A program made the position numbers and the translations under genes. 64,000 nucleotides of DNA from CAWDVB01 sp963824105. GTDB lineage: Bacteria; Actinomycetota; Actinomycetes; Propionibacteriales; Nocardioidaceae. A model generated the notes under the pieces. It searched no databases, was not told the DNA's origin, and worked only from the letters and a program-made list of their open reading frames with translations. The stretch spans positions 248,001-312,000 of the forward strand of contig CAWGNN010000006.1 in assembly GCA_963824105.1 (NCBI GenBank). Direction: 5' to 3'. Below are positions 46,391-54,039 of the stretch, in pieces (position 1 is the stretch's first letter; each line of letters opens with the position of its first letter).

Positions 46391-47428
46391 TCAGCTGCTC
46401 ATCCCGAGACCCAGATAGGCCGCGACGTAGCTGCCGGTGGCCAGGAGCGCGGCGTAGCGCGCGAGATCGTCGGGCTCGTCGGCCGAGATGACCTCGACCC
46501 GGACCCCCGCACTCTGGGCGGCCTCGTCGAGGCGGCTGCGGTTCTCCCGCACCGCCGTCTCGCTGGAGTCGTCGTCGAAGATCACCAGCACCGGAGGCCG
46601 CTCAGCGGGAAGGTCGTCGGCGAACGGGTCGGCGAAGACGTCTCGCTCCGGAGCCGATCGGATCAGTGGCAGCAGGTGCTCGGCGTCTGCCGCGATCGCG
46701 CCCCGACCGCTCGAGCGGCGGATCGCCTCGGCGACCCTTCGTGCGGCGCGGGCCGCAAGTGGGGTCCCGCCCCACAGCAGCGGGTTACTCTCCCCCAGCG
46801 CGATGGCCAGCGTCTTCGCGGCGTTGACGGCGAGATCTCGCTGTGGCGAGCACTCGATCGCGACCTCGTCCAGCGCTGTGGCAACCGATTCCGCGCTCGT
46901 CTCCGGACCGAGCCCGACGCGGGCGAGGAACTGCAGCATGATGACCGCGGTGGCCAACTGGTCGCCGCTCTCCACCGGGAGGATCGCCGCGTCCCGGCCG
47001 ACCGCGTGATCGGCGACCAGGGAACGGCGCGGGCAGGCCACCACGACCTGACAACCACGACGCACGGCTTCTGCCACAGCGGACGCCGCCCCGATATCCG
47101 ATCCGAACGGCGCCAGCACGAGGACGAGGTCGAGCGCTCCCGCCCACCCCGGCAGGCTCGGCCCGGGCCAGGCGACGAAGGGAACCGGGCACCACGGCTC
47201 CAGCACCGCGCGGAGCAGCCGTGAGTCCGGCCCAGCCGCGACGATGGCGCGCGGGCCGGAGGTTCCCACTCCTGATGAGATGGCCAGGTCGGTCGCCTCA
47301 GTGGCCTCGGCCGCCTCCCGCCGAATCCGCGAACCGGACTCGGCGATGGATCGCAGGACAGGGTCGATCCGCTCGAGGATGACGGGATCGTCCAGGACCG
47401 AGTCGTCGAAAAAGTCGGCCACCCTCAC
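46391..47428 (-). CDS. SIS-domain protein (phosphosugar isomerase-like, Rv3256c type)
   Basis: 345 residues. Two SIS-like half domains: VAAGPDSRLLRAVLEPW and LDLVLVLAPFGSDIGAASAVAEA in the first, GESNPLLWGGTPLAARAARRVAEAI in the second. A helical tail extends to the end. Resembles bifunctional phosphoglucose/phosphomannose isomerases by fold, but the catalytic Glu/His set is not clear, so the activity is open. GTG 47428 overlaps the Trm112-like stop by 4 bases (GTGA). Conserved between phosphomannomutase and ahcY in actinobacteria. Confidence 0.85.
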   Translation of the reverse strand: MRVADFFDDSVLDDPVILERIDPVLRSIAESGSRIRREAAEATEATDLAISSGVGTSGPRAIVAAGPDSRLLRAVLEPWCPVPFVAWPGPSLPGWAGALDLVLVLAPFGSDIGAASAVAEAVRRGCQVVVACPRRSLVADHAVGRDAAILPVESGDQLATAVIMLQFLARVGLGPETSAESVATALDEVAIECSPQRDLAVNAAKTLAIALGESNPLLWGGTPLAARAARRVAEAIRRSSGRGAIAADAEHLLPLIRSAPERDVFADPFADDLPAERPPVLVIFDDDSSETAVRENRSRLDEAAQSAGVRVEVISADEPDDLARYAALLATGSYVAAYLGLGMSS

Positions 47429-47595
47429 TCGCTCCGGCGAGCCTCGTCCACCAACAGCGCCGGGAAGCCGTCCGCGGTGGAGTAGATCAGCCCGCAGGCC
47501 ACACAGCGGAGTTCCTCCTCGGCTTCGCGGACCTCGAGGGCGCCCTTGCAGTCGGGGCAGACGATCACCTCGAGGAGCATCGGGTCGATGTTCAC
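47425..47595 (-). CDS. Trm112-like zinc-ribbon protein
   Basis: 56 residues from GTG 47595 (VNIDPMLLEVIVCPDC), with AGGAG six bases upstream. One zinc ribbon formed by CPDC and CVAC; then IYSTADGFPALLVDEA, the usual Trm112/UPF0434 ending. Family members activate methyltransferases by binding them. GTGA overlaps join it to the phosphomannomutase on one side and the SIS gene on the other. Confidence 0.92.
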   Translation of the reverse strand: MNIDPMLLEVIVCPDCKGALEVREAEEELRCVACGLIYSTADGFPALLVDEARRSE

Positions 47596-48965
47596 GATTC
47601 GCTCCTGATCAGTTGGAGGACCTGGTCCCGAAGGTGGACCATCGCCGCCTCGTCGGCGGCCTCGGCGTTGAGCCGAAGTAGGGGCTCGGTATTGGATGCA
47701 CGCACGTTGAACCACCAGTCGTCATGGGTGACGGTGAGGCCGTCGAGCTCGTCCATGGTCACGCCCGGCTGGTCCCGATAGGCGGCACGGAGTCGGTCCA
47801 GGACCGCCTGCTGATCCGCGACGCGGGTGTTGATCTCGCCCGAGGGGCAGTAGCGACCGTAGCGGGAGAGCAGTGAGCTCAGCGGCTCGTCACTCTCGGC
47901 CAGCGCCGCCAACACGTACAGTGCGGCGAGCATGCCGGAGTCCGCACGCCAGAAGTCACGGAAGTAGAAGTGGCCGCTGTGCTCCCCGCCGAACACCGCG
48001 CCGGTCTCTGCCATGGTCGCCTTGATGAACGAGTGACCCACCCGGGTCCGGACCGGGACGCCCCCCGCCTCGGTGATGATTTCGGGCACGGCGCGGCTGG
48101 TGATCAGGTTGTGGATCACTCGGGCGCCGGGCTCCTTGGCCAGCTCGCGGCTTGCGATCAGCGCGGTGAGGACGCTCGGCGGCACGGGCGATCCCTGCTC
48201 GTTGACCACGAAGCAACGGTCGGCGTCTCCGTCGAACGCCAACCCGATGTCGGCCCCGGTGCGCAAGACCTCGGCGGACAGGTCGCGGAGGTTCTCCGGC
48301 TCGATCGGGTTGGCCTCATGGTTGGGAAAGGTGCCGTCGAGCTCGAAGAAGAGCGGCACCAGGTCGAGTTCCAGCCGGCCCAGCACGGCCGGCGTGGTGA
48401 AGCCGGCCATCCCGTTGCCGGCGTCGACGACGACCTTGAGCCGACGTCCCCTGACCGGCGAGAGGCCGATGAGGTGTTCGGCGTAGGCGTCGAGCAGGTC
48501 GGCGTGGTCCACCGACCCGGTCCGTGGCGCGGCGTATGTCTCACCGCTGCCCACCAAGGCGCGGATCTCCTTCAGTCCGGACTCCAGTCCCACCGGCTGC
48601 GCATGGCTGCGGCAGAGCTTGATGCCGTTGTACTGGGCCGGGTTGTGGCTGGCGGTGAACATGGCCCCCGGGCACTCCAGGTGCCCGGACGCGAAGTAGA
48701 GCTCGTCGGTCGATGCCAGTCCGATCAGGGTGACGTCCGCCCCGGCAGCCGTGGCTCCCTCGGCGAAGGCAGCCGCGAGGGCCGGACTCGACGGTCGCAT
48801 GTCGTAGCCGACGACGACCCGCTCAGCGCCCACGACGCGCGCGAAGGCGTTTCCGGTGGCACGCGCCAGACCGTCGTCGATCTGCTCCGGATAAGTGCCT
48901 CGAACGTCGTAGGCCTTGAATACTCCGTCGAGGTTGGCCGCTGAGAGGGTCCCCGTGCTCTCCAT
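47592..48965 (-). CDS. manB: phosphomannomutase/phosphoglucomutase
   Basis: 457 residues from ATG 48965. Phosphohexomutase that moves phosphate between C6 and C1 of mannose or glucose. Active-site Ser106 is in AMFTASHNPAQYNG, the metal loop is FDGDADR, and the sugar loop GGEHSGHF is followed by the C-terminal RASNTEPLLRL phosphate site. Product feeds GDP-mannose synthesis for glycans and mannolipids. A longer open frame to 49106 is not used. Operon with the Trm112-like and SIS genes. Confidence 0.94.
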   Translation of the reverse strand: MESTGTLSAANLDGVFKAYDVRGTYPEQIDDGLARATGNAFARVVGAERVVVGYDMRPSSPALAAAFAEGATAAGADVTLIGLASTDELYFASGHLECPGAMFTASHNPAQYNGIKLCRSHAQPVGLESGLKEIRALVGSGETYAAPRTGSVDHADLLDAYAEHLIGLSPVRGRRLKVVVDAGNGMAGFTTPAVLGRLELDLVPLFFELDGTFPNHEANPIEPENLRDLSAEVLRTGADIGLAFDGDADRCFVVNEQGSPVPPSVLTALIASRELAKEPGARVIHNLITSRAVPEIITEAGGVPVRTRVGHSFIKATMAETGAVFGGEHSGHFYFRDFWRADSGMLAALYVLAALAESDEPLSSLLSRYGRYCPSGEINTRVADQQAVLDRLRAAYRDQPGVTMDELDGLTVTHDDWWFNVRASNTEPLLRLNAEAADEAAMVHLRDQVLQLIRSES

Positions 48966-49000
48966 GACCAGAACCCTACTAGTGGGCGCCGGGGAACCGA

Positions 49001-50191
49001 TCAGTACGAAGGCTGGGACGGGTCGATCTGGTTGACCCAGGCCACTACGCCGCCCCCGACGTGCACCGCGTCCGCGAACCCGGCGCCCTTGACGATCGGC
49101 ATGCACTCGGCGGATCGGCCGCCGACCTTGCAGTAGAGCACCAACTGCTTGTCCTGCGGGAGCCGCTCGATCGCGGAGCCGTTGAGGAAGTCGCCCTTGG
49201 GGATCAGCACCGATCCCGGGATCCGGTTGATCTCGTACTCGTTGGGCTCCCGCACATCGACGAGCAGGAAGTCACGCTCGCCGTTCTCGCGCTCCTTGAG
49301 CCAGTGCTCGAGCGTGCCGACGGCGATGGTCGAGCCGGCCACCGCGTCAGCGGCCTCCTCGCTGATCGCGCCACAGAAGGTCTCGTAGTCGATGAGCTCG
49401 GTGACGGTGGGGTGCTCACCGCAGATCGCGCAGTTGGGGTCCTTGCGGACCTTGAGCTTGCGGTACTCCATCTCGAGCCCGTCGTAGATCATCAACTGAC
49501 CCAGCAGCGGCTCCCCCATGCCCGTGAGCAACTTGATCGCCTCGTTGACCTGGATGGAGCCGATCGAGGCGCAGAGGACACCGAGCACCCCGCCCTCGGC
49601 ACAGGAAGGCACCATGCCCGGCGGGGGTGGCTCGGGATAGAGGCAGCGGTAGCAGGGGCCATGCTCGGCCCAGAAGACCGATGCCTGCCCGTCGAAGCGG
49701 TAGATCGAGCCCCAGACGTAGGGCTTCTTGAGGAGCACCGCGGCGTCGTTGACCATGTAGCGGGTGGCGAAGTTGTCGGTGCCGTCGACGATCAGGTCGT
49801 AGTCGGCGAAGATCTGCATCACGTTGTCGTTGTCGAGCCGTACGTTGTGCACGATGACCTCGACGAGTGGGTTGATCTCGGCGATCGACTCCATCGCCGA
49901 GACAGCCTTGGGGCGCCCGATGTCGCTCTGCCCGTGGATGATCTGGCGCTGCAGATTCGACTCGTCGACCTCGTCGAACTCCGCGATGCCGATCGTGCCC
50001 ACGCCCGCGGCTGCCAGGTAAAGAAGGGCCGGGCTGCCCAGGCCTCCGGCGCCGATCACCAGAACTCTGGCGTTCTTGAGGCGCTTCTGCCCAGTCATGC
50101 CCACGTCGGGGATGATCAGGTGCCGGCTGTAGCGCCGAACCTCGTCAGGGGTGAGCTCGGCGGCCGGCTCGACCAGCGGCGGGAGCGACAC
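49001..50191 (-). CDS. moeZ: MoeZ/MoeB adenylyltransferase-sulfurtransferase
   Basis: 396 residues from GTG 50191, with GAGGAGG upstream. N-terminal ThiF/MoeB domain: VLVIGAGGLGSPALLYLAAA (ATP loop), zinc cysteines CYRC and CAIC, and the VDGTDNFATRY segment. The C-terminal rhodanese domain (about 300-396) has active-site VLYCKVGGRSAEC. Activates the C-terminal Gly-Gly of ubiquitin-like sulfur carriers (molybdopterin, cysteine, thiamine pathways) and loads sulfur. In mycobacteria (Rv3206c) it lies close to the TetR-DUF3107 pair as here. Confidence 0.94.
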   Translation of the reverse strand: MSLPPLVEPAAELTPDEVRRYSRHLIIPDVGMTGQKRLKNARVLVIGAGGLGSPALLYLAAAGVGTIGIAEFDEVDESNLQRQIIHGQSDIGRPKAVSAMESIAEINPLVEVIVHNVRLDNDNVMQIFADYDLIVDGTDNFATRYMVNDAAVLLKKPYVWGSIYRFDGQASVFWAEHGPCYRCLYPEPPPPGMVPSCAEGGVLGVLCASIGSIQVNEAIKLLTGMGEPLLGQLMIYDGLEMEYRKLKVRKDPNCAICGEHPTVTELIDYETFCGAISEEAADAVAGSTIAVGTLEHWLKERENGERDFLLVDVREPNEYEINRIPGSVLIPKGDFLNGSAIERLPQDKQLVLYCKVGGRSAECMPIVKGAGFADAVHVGGGVVAWVNQIDPSQPSY

Positions 50192-50290
50192 GGTTCCTCC
50201 TCGGGGGATGCTTGAGAGCACAACTGACGACACAACAGCCGTGCCACGCTCCATGTTCCCCGACGGGGAGGATCGGCGGGACCAGGTCCG

Positions 50291-50974
50291 TCATCCGGAC
50301 CGGGCGGGGACGGCGAACACCACCGCGTTGCTCAGATACTCGTGCCCGTTCCACTTGTCGCAGGTAATGAGCACCAAGCGCCCGGGAACGCGCTGGCTGA
50401 AGACCGAGGCAGCGTGCTTGGCGAGGCTCGCCTTGCGGTAGAGCCGGACCGCGATCACGCGGTAGGGGATCACCCCCGTGGATGTCGTCACGTTCGCCCG
50501 AGCCCCGAGCTTCACGGCGTCGAGGTGGTTCATCGGGGCTGGGCCGTTGTGCACCGTGTGCCCGGTGATCAAGGTGCTGCCGACCGCTGCGCCGGCCACG
50601 GCGCCGCCGGACCACCATCCCCAGACGTACGGATCGTTGGGTGGGGTGAGAATCCCCGACTGGGCCGCGATCGGGATCACCGGCGCGCTGACTGCCAAGG
50701 ACGGGATCGTGACGCGTAGGGGCCTTCCGGCCGCGGGATCCCGGACCTTGTGCGCCGCCAGCGGGTCAATGATGACGACCGGCGCCCGGACGAACTTCGG
50801 TAGCTCCGGGGGCGGCGCGGTCGGCGAACCGTGCGTGGGCGACACCGTGGTGATCGTGCCGTTGGCGGCGACGACGAGAGTCGGTCGCGCCGGAGTGACC
50901 GAGGAGAGCGCGAGCGGGGCCACGACGAGCACACCCACGACGGCGCTGCCTGCCAACCCCATCACTCGACTCAT
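50291..50974 (-). CDS. class F sortase
   Basis: 227 residues from ATG 50974, with GGAGGATGG upstream. N-terminal signal/anchor helix (~5-25), Pro/Thr-rich linker, then the sortase fold: VTIPSLAVSAPVIPI, active-site His in LITGHTVHNGP and catalytic Cys in LVLITCDKWNG. The catalytic Arg is not obvious in the expected position, but EYLSNAVVFA follows. Class F enzymes are actinobacterial and recognise LPxTG-like signals. The Ser-rich surface protein upstream on the same strand is the obvious candidate substrate. Confidence 0.88.
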   Translation of the reverse strand: MSRVMGLAGSAVVGVLVVAPLALSSVTPARPTLVVAANGTITTVSPTHGSPTAPPPELPKFVRAPVVIIDPLAAHKVRDPAAGRPLRVTIPSLAVSAPVIPIAAQSGILTPPNDPYVWGWWSGGAVAGAAVGSTLITGHTVHNGPAPMNHLDAVKLGARANVTTSTGVIPYRVIAVRLYRKASLAKHAASVFSQRVPGRLVLITCDKWNGHEYLSNAVVFAVPARSG

Positions 50975-51038
50975 GGATCCATCCTCCGGTGACTAGGGAT
51001 CTCCGACAACCGAAACACATGACGGTGAGCGAAATGAC

Positions 51039-51068
51039 GGGACCCGCCGGTTGTACCCGACGGGCCCC
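51039..51068 (-). terminator. intrinsic terminator after the Ser-rich surface protein
   Basis: Minus-strand hairpin with 12-base arms (51057-51068 with 51039-51050, two G·T pairs) and a 6-base loop. It lies 30 bases past the Ser-rich gene's stop, followed by TCATTT. It separates that gene from the sortase. Confidence 0.6.
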
Positions 51069-51097
51069 GCTTTCGTCACTTATCTGCTGTCAGGCCC

Positions 51098-51937
51098 TCA
51101 GACCTGTCGCGTACCCCTCCGGCGTCCGCCGAGCAGAATGCTCGCGGCGGCGAAGATCATCACGAAACCAGCAACGATGAGGCCGGTGCCGCTGGACCCC
51201 GAGGCCGGAGCCACGGACAGACCCGCGTCGACCGACGTCGGCAGAACCTTCGGCGTCTTGACCACGTTGGTGGGCAGCACGCTGGTCGAGTCAGAACTGC
51301 TGCTCGACTCGCTGGACTCGCTGGACGAGCTGGACTCGCTGGACGAGCTGGACTCGCTGGACGAGCTGGACTCGCTGGACGAGCTGGACTCGCTGGACGA
51401 GCTGGAACTGGTGCTCGACTCGCTCGACGAACTAGAACTGGTGCTCGACTCGCTGGACGAACTGGAACTGCTGCTCGACGACTGGCCGGTGCAGAAGATG
51501 ATGTGCGAGATCGCCTTGTCGCCACCCTTGCCGCCCGGGTTGTACACGCCGTCACCGTTGGTGTCGGCCCACACGGTCTGGCCGGCTGTGGGAGGCGCAG
51601 CAAAGATGGTGTTCGAGTGGTCGCCGACGTTCTTGCTGGCTGCCTTCACGATCACCTTCGTGTATGTCCCCGCCGGCAGCACATAGGAGTTGCCGAGGTT
51701 TCCGCTGTCGATCTTGGTGCAGTTGTCGCCCCAGTAGTCCGCGTGGTTGGCGTCGGACGAGAAGGCTTGGTAACCCGTTACCGTGGCGTAGTCCGCCGTG
51801 ACGGCGTTCGCCGAAGTCGCGGTCATTCCGATAAGGGAGCCGGCTGCCAGGGCCACGACGCCGGTCGACGCGAGCACTGCGGCGATAGAACGCCGAATCC
51901 GATCCCCCTTGCGCGTACTGAAGATGCGCAAAGTCAT
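51098..51937 (-). CDS. secreted Ser-rich stalk protein with C-terminal anchor
   Basis: 279 residues from ATG 51937. Signal peptide (long, RRSIAAVLASTGVVALAAG core, cut near TATSANA). A compact domain (~48-150, with Cys residues in DNCTKIDS and IIFCTG) is followed by a stalk of SSSSSE repeats (~155-220). The tail has LPTNV and LPTSV sequences, then a membrane helix (GLIVAGFVMIFAAASILL) and RRRGTRQV. The layout is that of a wall-anchored protein, but a canonical LPxTG is absent. It precedes a class F sortase. A shadow frame on the plus strand (LDSLDEL repeats) is the reverse of this stalk. Confidence 0.8.
   Translation of the reverse strand: MTLRIFSTRKGDRIRRSIAAVLASTGVVALAAGSLIGMTATSANAVTADYATVTGYQAFSSDANHADYWGDNCTKIDSGNLGNSYVLPAGTYTKVIVKAASKNVGDHSNTIFAAPPTAGQTVWADTNGDGVYNPGGKGGDKAISHIIFCTGQSSSSSSSSSSESSTSSSSSSESSTSSSSSSESSSSSESSSSSESSSSSESSSSSESSESSSSSDSTSVLPTNVVKTPKVLPTSVDAGLSVAPASGSSGTGLIVAGFVMIFAAASILLGGRRRGTRQV
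51311..51400 (-). repeat. 18-bp tandem repeat, five exact copies
   Basis: GCTGGACTCGCTGGACGA occurs five times head to tail with no mismatch (plus-strand sequence). It encodes part of the Ser/Glu stalk. Less exact 30-bp units continue to about 51480. Exact identity suggests recent expansion and possible copy-number variation. Confidence 0.9.
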
Positions 51938-52207
51938 TTGAATCCACCCCATTCCGGGTGGAGCCCTCATGGCATTGGCCGGACGCTTTCCAGACTGCAG
52001 TAACCAGCCCGGTGGTGCGTCAGCGGCTCGAACCCCCCACAGGTCCCCACCCACTTGTTTGTACGGCCGACCCCTCGACCGATGTCCTCAAGGTAGCACG
52101 ATGTCCGATATGTGGGGAAGTCCCACTCGTCCCTCCCCGAGTAAAGAAGTACAGCGGGCTACTCAACGGTAGGATCACGCCACCACGAGCGATGCCGAAG
52201 CGGAGCG

Positions 52208-52834
52208 ATGATGCCATCGGAGATGCAGGACAGGCCGCGAGGCACCCGTCTCCCCCGTCCAGCGCGGCGGGCCCAGTTGCTGGCCTCGGCGCTCGAAGTC
52301 TTCGTCGCCCAGGGCTATCACGCAGCGGCCATGGACGACATCGCCGAACGGGCCGGAGTCTCCAAGCCGGTGCTGTACCAGCACTTCCCCGGCAAGCTCG
52401 ATCTCTACCTGGCGCTGCTGGAGCAGGCCGCCGGCACCGTGATCTCCGCGACCCACGACGCGCTTGCCTCCACGCATGACAACAAGCTGCGGGTGCAGGC
52501 CACGATGGACGCCTTCTTCGACTACGTCGTCGCCCCCGACGGTGCCTTCCGGCTCGTTTTCGAGTCCGACCTGACCAGCGAGCCGCAGGTCCGCGCCCAG
52601 GTCGACCGGGTCACCGACGTCTGTGCCGACGAGATCGCCAAGGTGATCCGCGAGGACACCAACCTCAGCGACCCGGAGGCGCGCATCGTCGCGGTCTCCC
52701 TGGTCGGCATGGCTCAGGTCAGCGCCCGGGCGTGGCTGGCCGAGGGACGTCCGATCCCGCAGAAGGATGCGGCTAGGCTCGTGGCGAGCCTCGCCTGGCG
52801 AGGCATCCGGGGTTTCCCGCTGGAACAGACCTGA
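52208..52834 (+). CDS. TetR-family transcriptional regulator
   Basis: 208 residues. N-terminal HTH: ARRAQLLASALEVFVAQGYH, MDDIAERAGVSKPVLYQHFPGK. The C-terminal ligand domain is helical (AFFDYVVAPDGAFRLVF and AVSLVGMAQVSARAWL). Two adjacent in-frame ATGs (52208, 52211) and another at 52223 could all serve; GGAG precedes the first pair. With DUF3107 directly downstream the layout equals Rv3208-Rv3208A. The ligand is unknown. The 270-base region to the divergent Ser-rich gene has no clear promoter. Confidence 0.92.
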   Translation: MMPSEMQDRPRGTRLPRPARRAQLLASALEVFVAQGYHAAAMDDIAERAGVSKPVLYQHFPGKLDLYLALLEQAAGTVISATHDALASTHDNKLRVQATMDAFFDYVVAPDGAFRLVFESDLTSEPQVRAQVDRVTDVCADEIAKVIREDTNLSDPEARIVAVSLVGMAQVSARAWLAEGRPIPQKDAARLVASLAWRGIRGFPLEQT

Positions 52835-52849
52835 GTGAACGGAGTGACC

Positions 52850-53071
52850 GTGGAGGTCAAGATCGGGATGCAGAACGTCTCCCGCGAGGTCGTCGTCGAT
52901 GTCGAGATGGCTAGCGATGACGTGGAGCAGGCCGTGGTCTCAGCGTTGACATCGGGGCCCGCCCTGACGCTGGTGGACTCCAAGGGCCGCAAGGTCATGG
53001 TGGCAAGCGACAAGGTGGCCTACGTCGAGATCGGCTCCCCGACGGCCGGACAGGTCGGGTTCCGCTCCTAG
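52850..53071 (+). CDS. DUF3107 family protein
   Basis: 73 residues from GTG 52850, five bases after GGAG, giving VEVKIGMQNVSREVVVDVEM, the usual DUF3107 start. Ends KVAYVEIGSPTAGQVGFRS, also typical. Small α/β protein of unknown function (M. tuberculosis Rv3208A, TB9.4). It is 15 bases after tetR and likely co-transcribed. In-frame GTGs at 52835 and 52844 are alternatives. Confidence 0.9.
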   Translation: MEVKIGMQNVSREVVVDVEMASDDVEQAVVSALTSGPALTLVDSKGRKVMVASDKVAYVEIGSPTAGQVGFRS

Positions 53072-53091
53072 CCCGCTCCTCCACCGGCGGT

Positions 53092-53111
53092 CCTTCCCCT
53101 GCTGGGGAGGG
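53092..53111. terminator. hairpin between convergent genes
   Basis: CCTTCCCC-TGCT-GGGGAGGG stem-loop (8 base pairs incl. one G·T) between the DUF3107 and ferritin-like genes, which converge. No T-run on either strand; probably a weak bidirectional terminator. Confidence 0.45.
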
Positions 53112-53115
53112 AGAG

Positions 53116-53895
53116 TCAGGACGCCAGTCCCAGCCGCTCCATGCGCCGGATGTGGTTCTCGGTGAGCCGGATGAAGAGCCGGCCGATGGCAGCCAGGTCG
53201 AGCCCGGGCACTTCGACGCCGCCGGCGAGCAGCGACGCCAAGGCGTCCCGTTCCGCCGCGACCCGCTGCGCCTGGGACAGGGCCTCGCCCATCAGCCGGC
53301 GGCCCCAGAGGGCCAAGCGGCCGCCGATCCGCGGGTCGGCCTCGATCGCCCGGACCACCCGGTCGACCGCGAAGTCCGCCTGGCCGGTGTCGTCCATGCT
53401 CTCGATGATCAGGGTGCGGCTGTCGTTGTCCAGGAACGCCGCGATCTCGCGGTAGAAGTCCGCGGCCATCCCGTCGCCGACGTAGGCCTTCACCAGGCCT
53501 TCGAGCCAGTCGGCCGGAGCCGTGCGGGCGTGGAACTCCTCGAACGCCGTGACGAACGGCAGCATCGCCTCGATCGGGTCCACCTCGAGCCCGACGAGAC
53601 GGTCCGCCAGCCGGCGATAGTGCCCGATCTCGTTGGCCGCCATCCCGGCAAGCTCGGCACGGTCCAGCAGGGTGGGGGCAAGCTTGGCGTCCTCGGCCAA
53701 GCGCTCGAACGCCGACAGCTCGCCATAGGCGATCGCCGCCAACAGATCGACGACCGCTGCTAGGTACACCGGGTCGGCAAATGGGCCGGACGTGGATTCA
53801 TCCCCAGGGAGGTCGGCCGGGAGGTCGGCTGGGAGATCGACCGGGAGGTCGGCTGGGGCGTTCGCCGGGCCGGACACGGCCGAGGAGTCGGGCAT
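53116..53895 (-). CDS. ferritin-like fold protein (Rv3210c type)
   Basis: 259 residues. The first ~35 are low complexity, with DLP(A/V) repeated about four times (12-base DNA units near 53800-53855). The rest is a four-helix ferritin-like bundle: AAIAYGELSAFERLAEDAK, ANEIGHYRRLADRL (ExxH), FHARTAPADWLEGLVKAYVG, ESMDDTGQADFAVDR. This fits the MiaE-like (tRNA hydroxylase) ferritin-like group annotated in actinobacteria. The second ExxH pair is not clear, so diiron activity is uncertain. It is divergent from rhlE. Confidence 0.85.
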   Translation of the reverse strand: MPDSSAVSGPANAPADLPVDLPADLPADLPGDESTSGPFADPVYLAAVVDLLAAIAYGELSAFERLAEDAKLAPTLLDRAELAGMAANEIGHYRRLADRLVGLEVDPIEAMLPFVTAFEEFHARTAPADWLEGLVKAYVGDGMAADFYREIAAFLDNDSRTLIIESMDDTGQADFAVDRVVRAIEADPRIGGRLALWGRRLMGEALSQAQRVAAERDALASLLAGGVEVPGLDLAAIGRLFIRLTENHIRRMERLGLAS

Positions 53896-54039
53896 AAGGG
53901 CAGCCTACCGATAGACTCTTGTACAGAAGGGCCCGATGGCGCACCGCGCCGCGGCTGGTCCCCAGCGGATCCGGCCGGTGCTGATCGCCGATATCTACCG
54001 GCCGGCTCGGGCCGAAGATCCACAGAGACAGGCAAGATC

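Noticed and set aside
51286..51490. Repeat region as a possible CRISPR array
   Set aside because: Units are contiguous 18-bp copies with no spacers and are in frame inside a gene.
51051..51686. Plus-strand frame with LDSLDEL repeats
   Set aside because: It is the reverse reading of the Ser-rich stalk repeats; no signal or start context.
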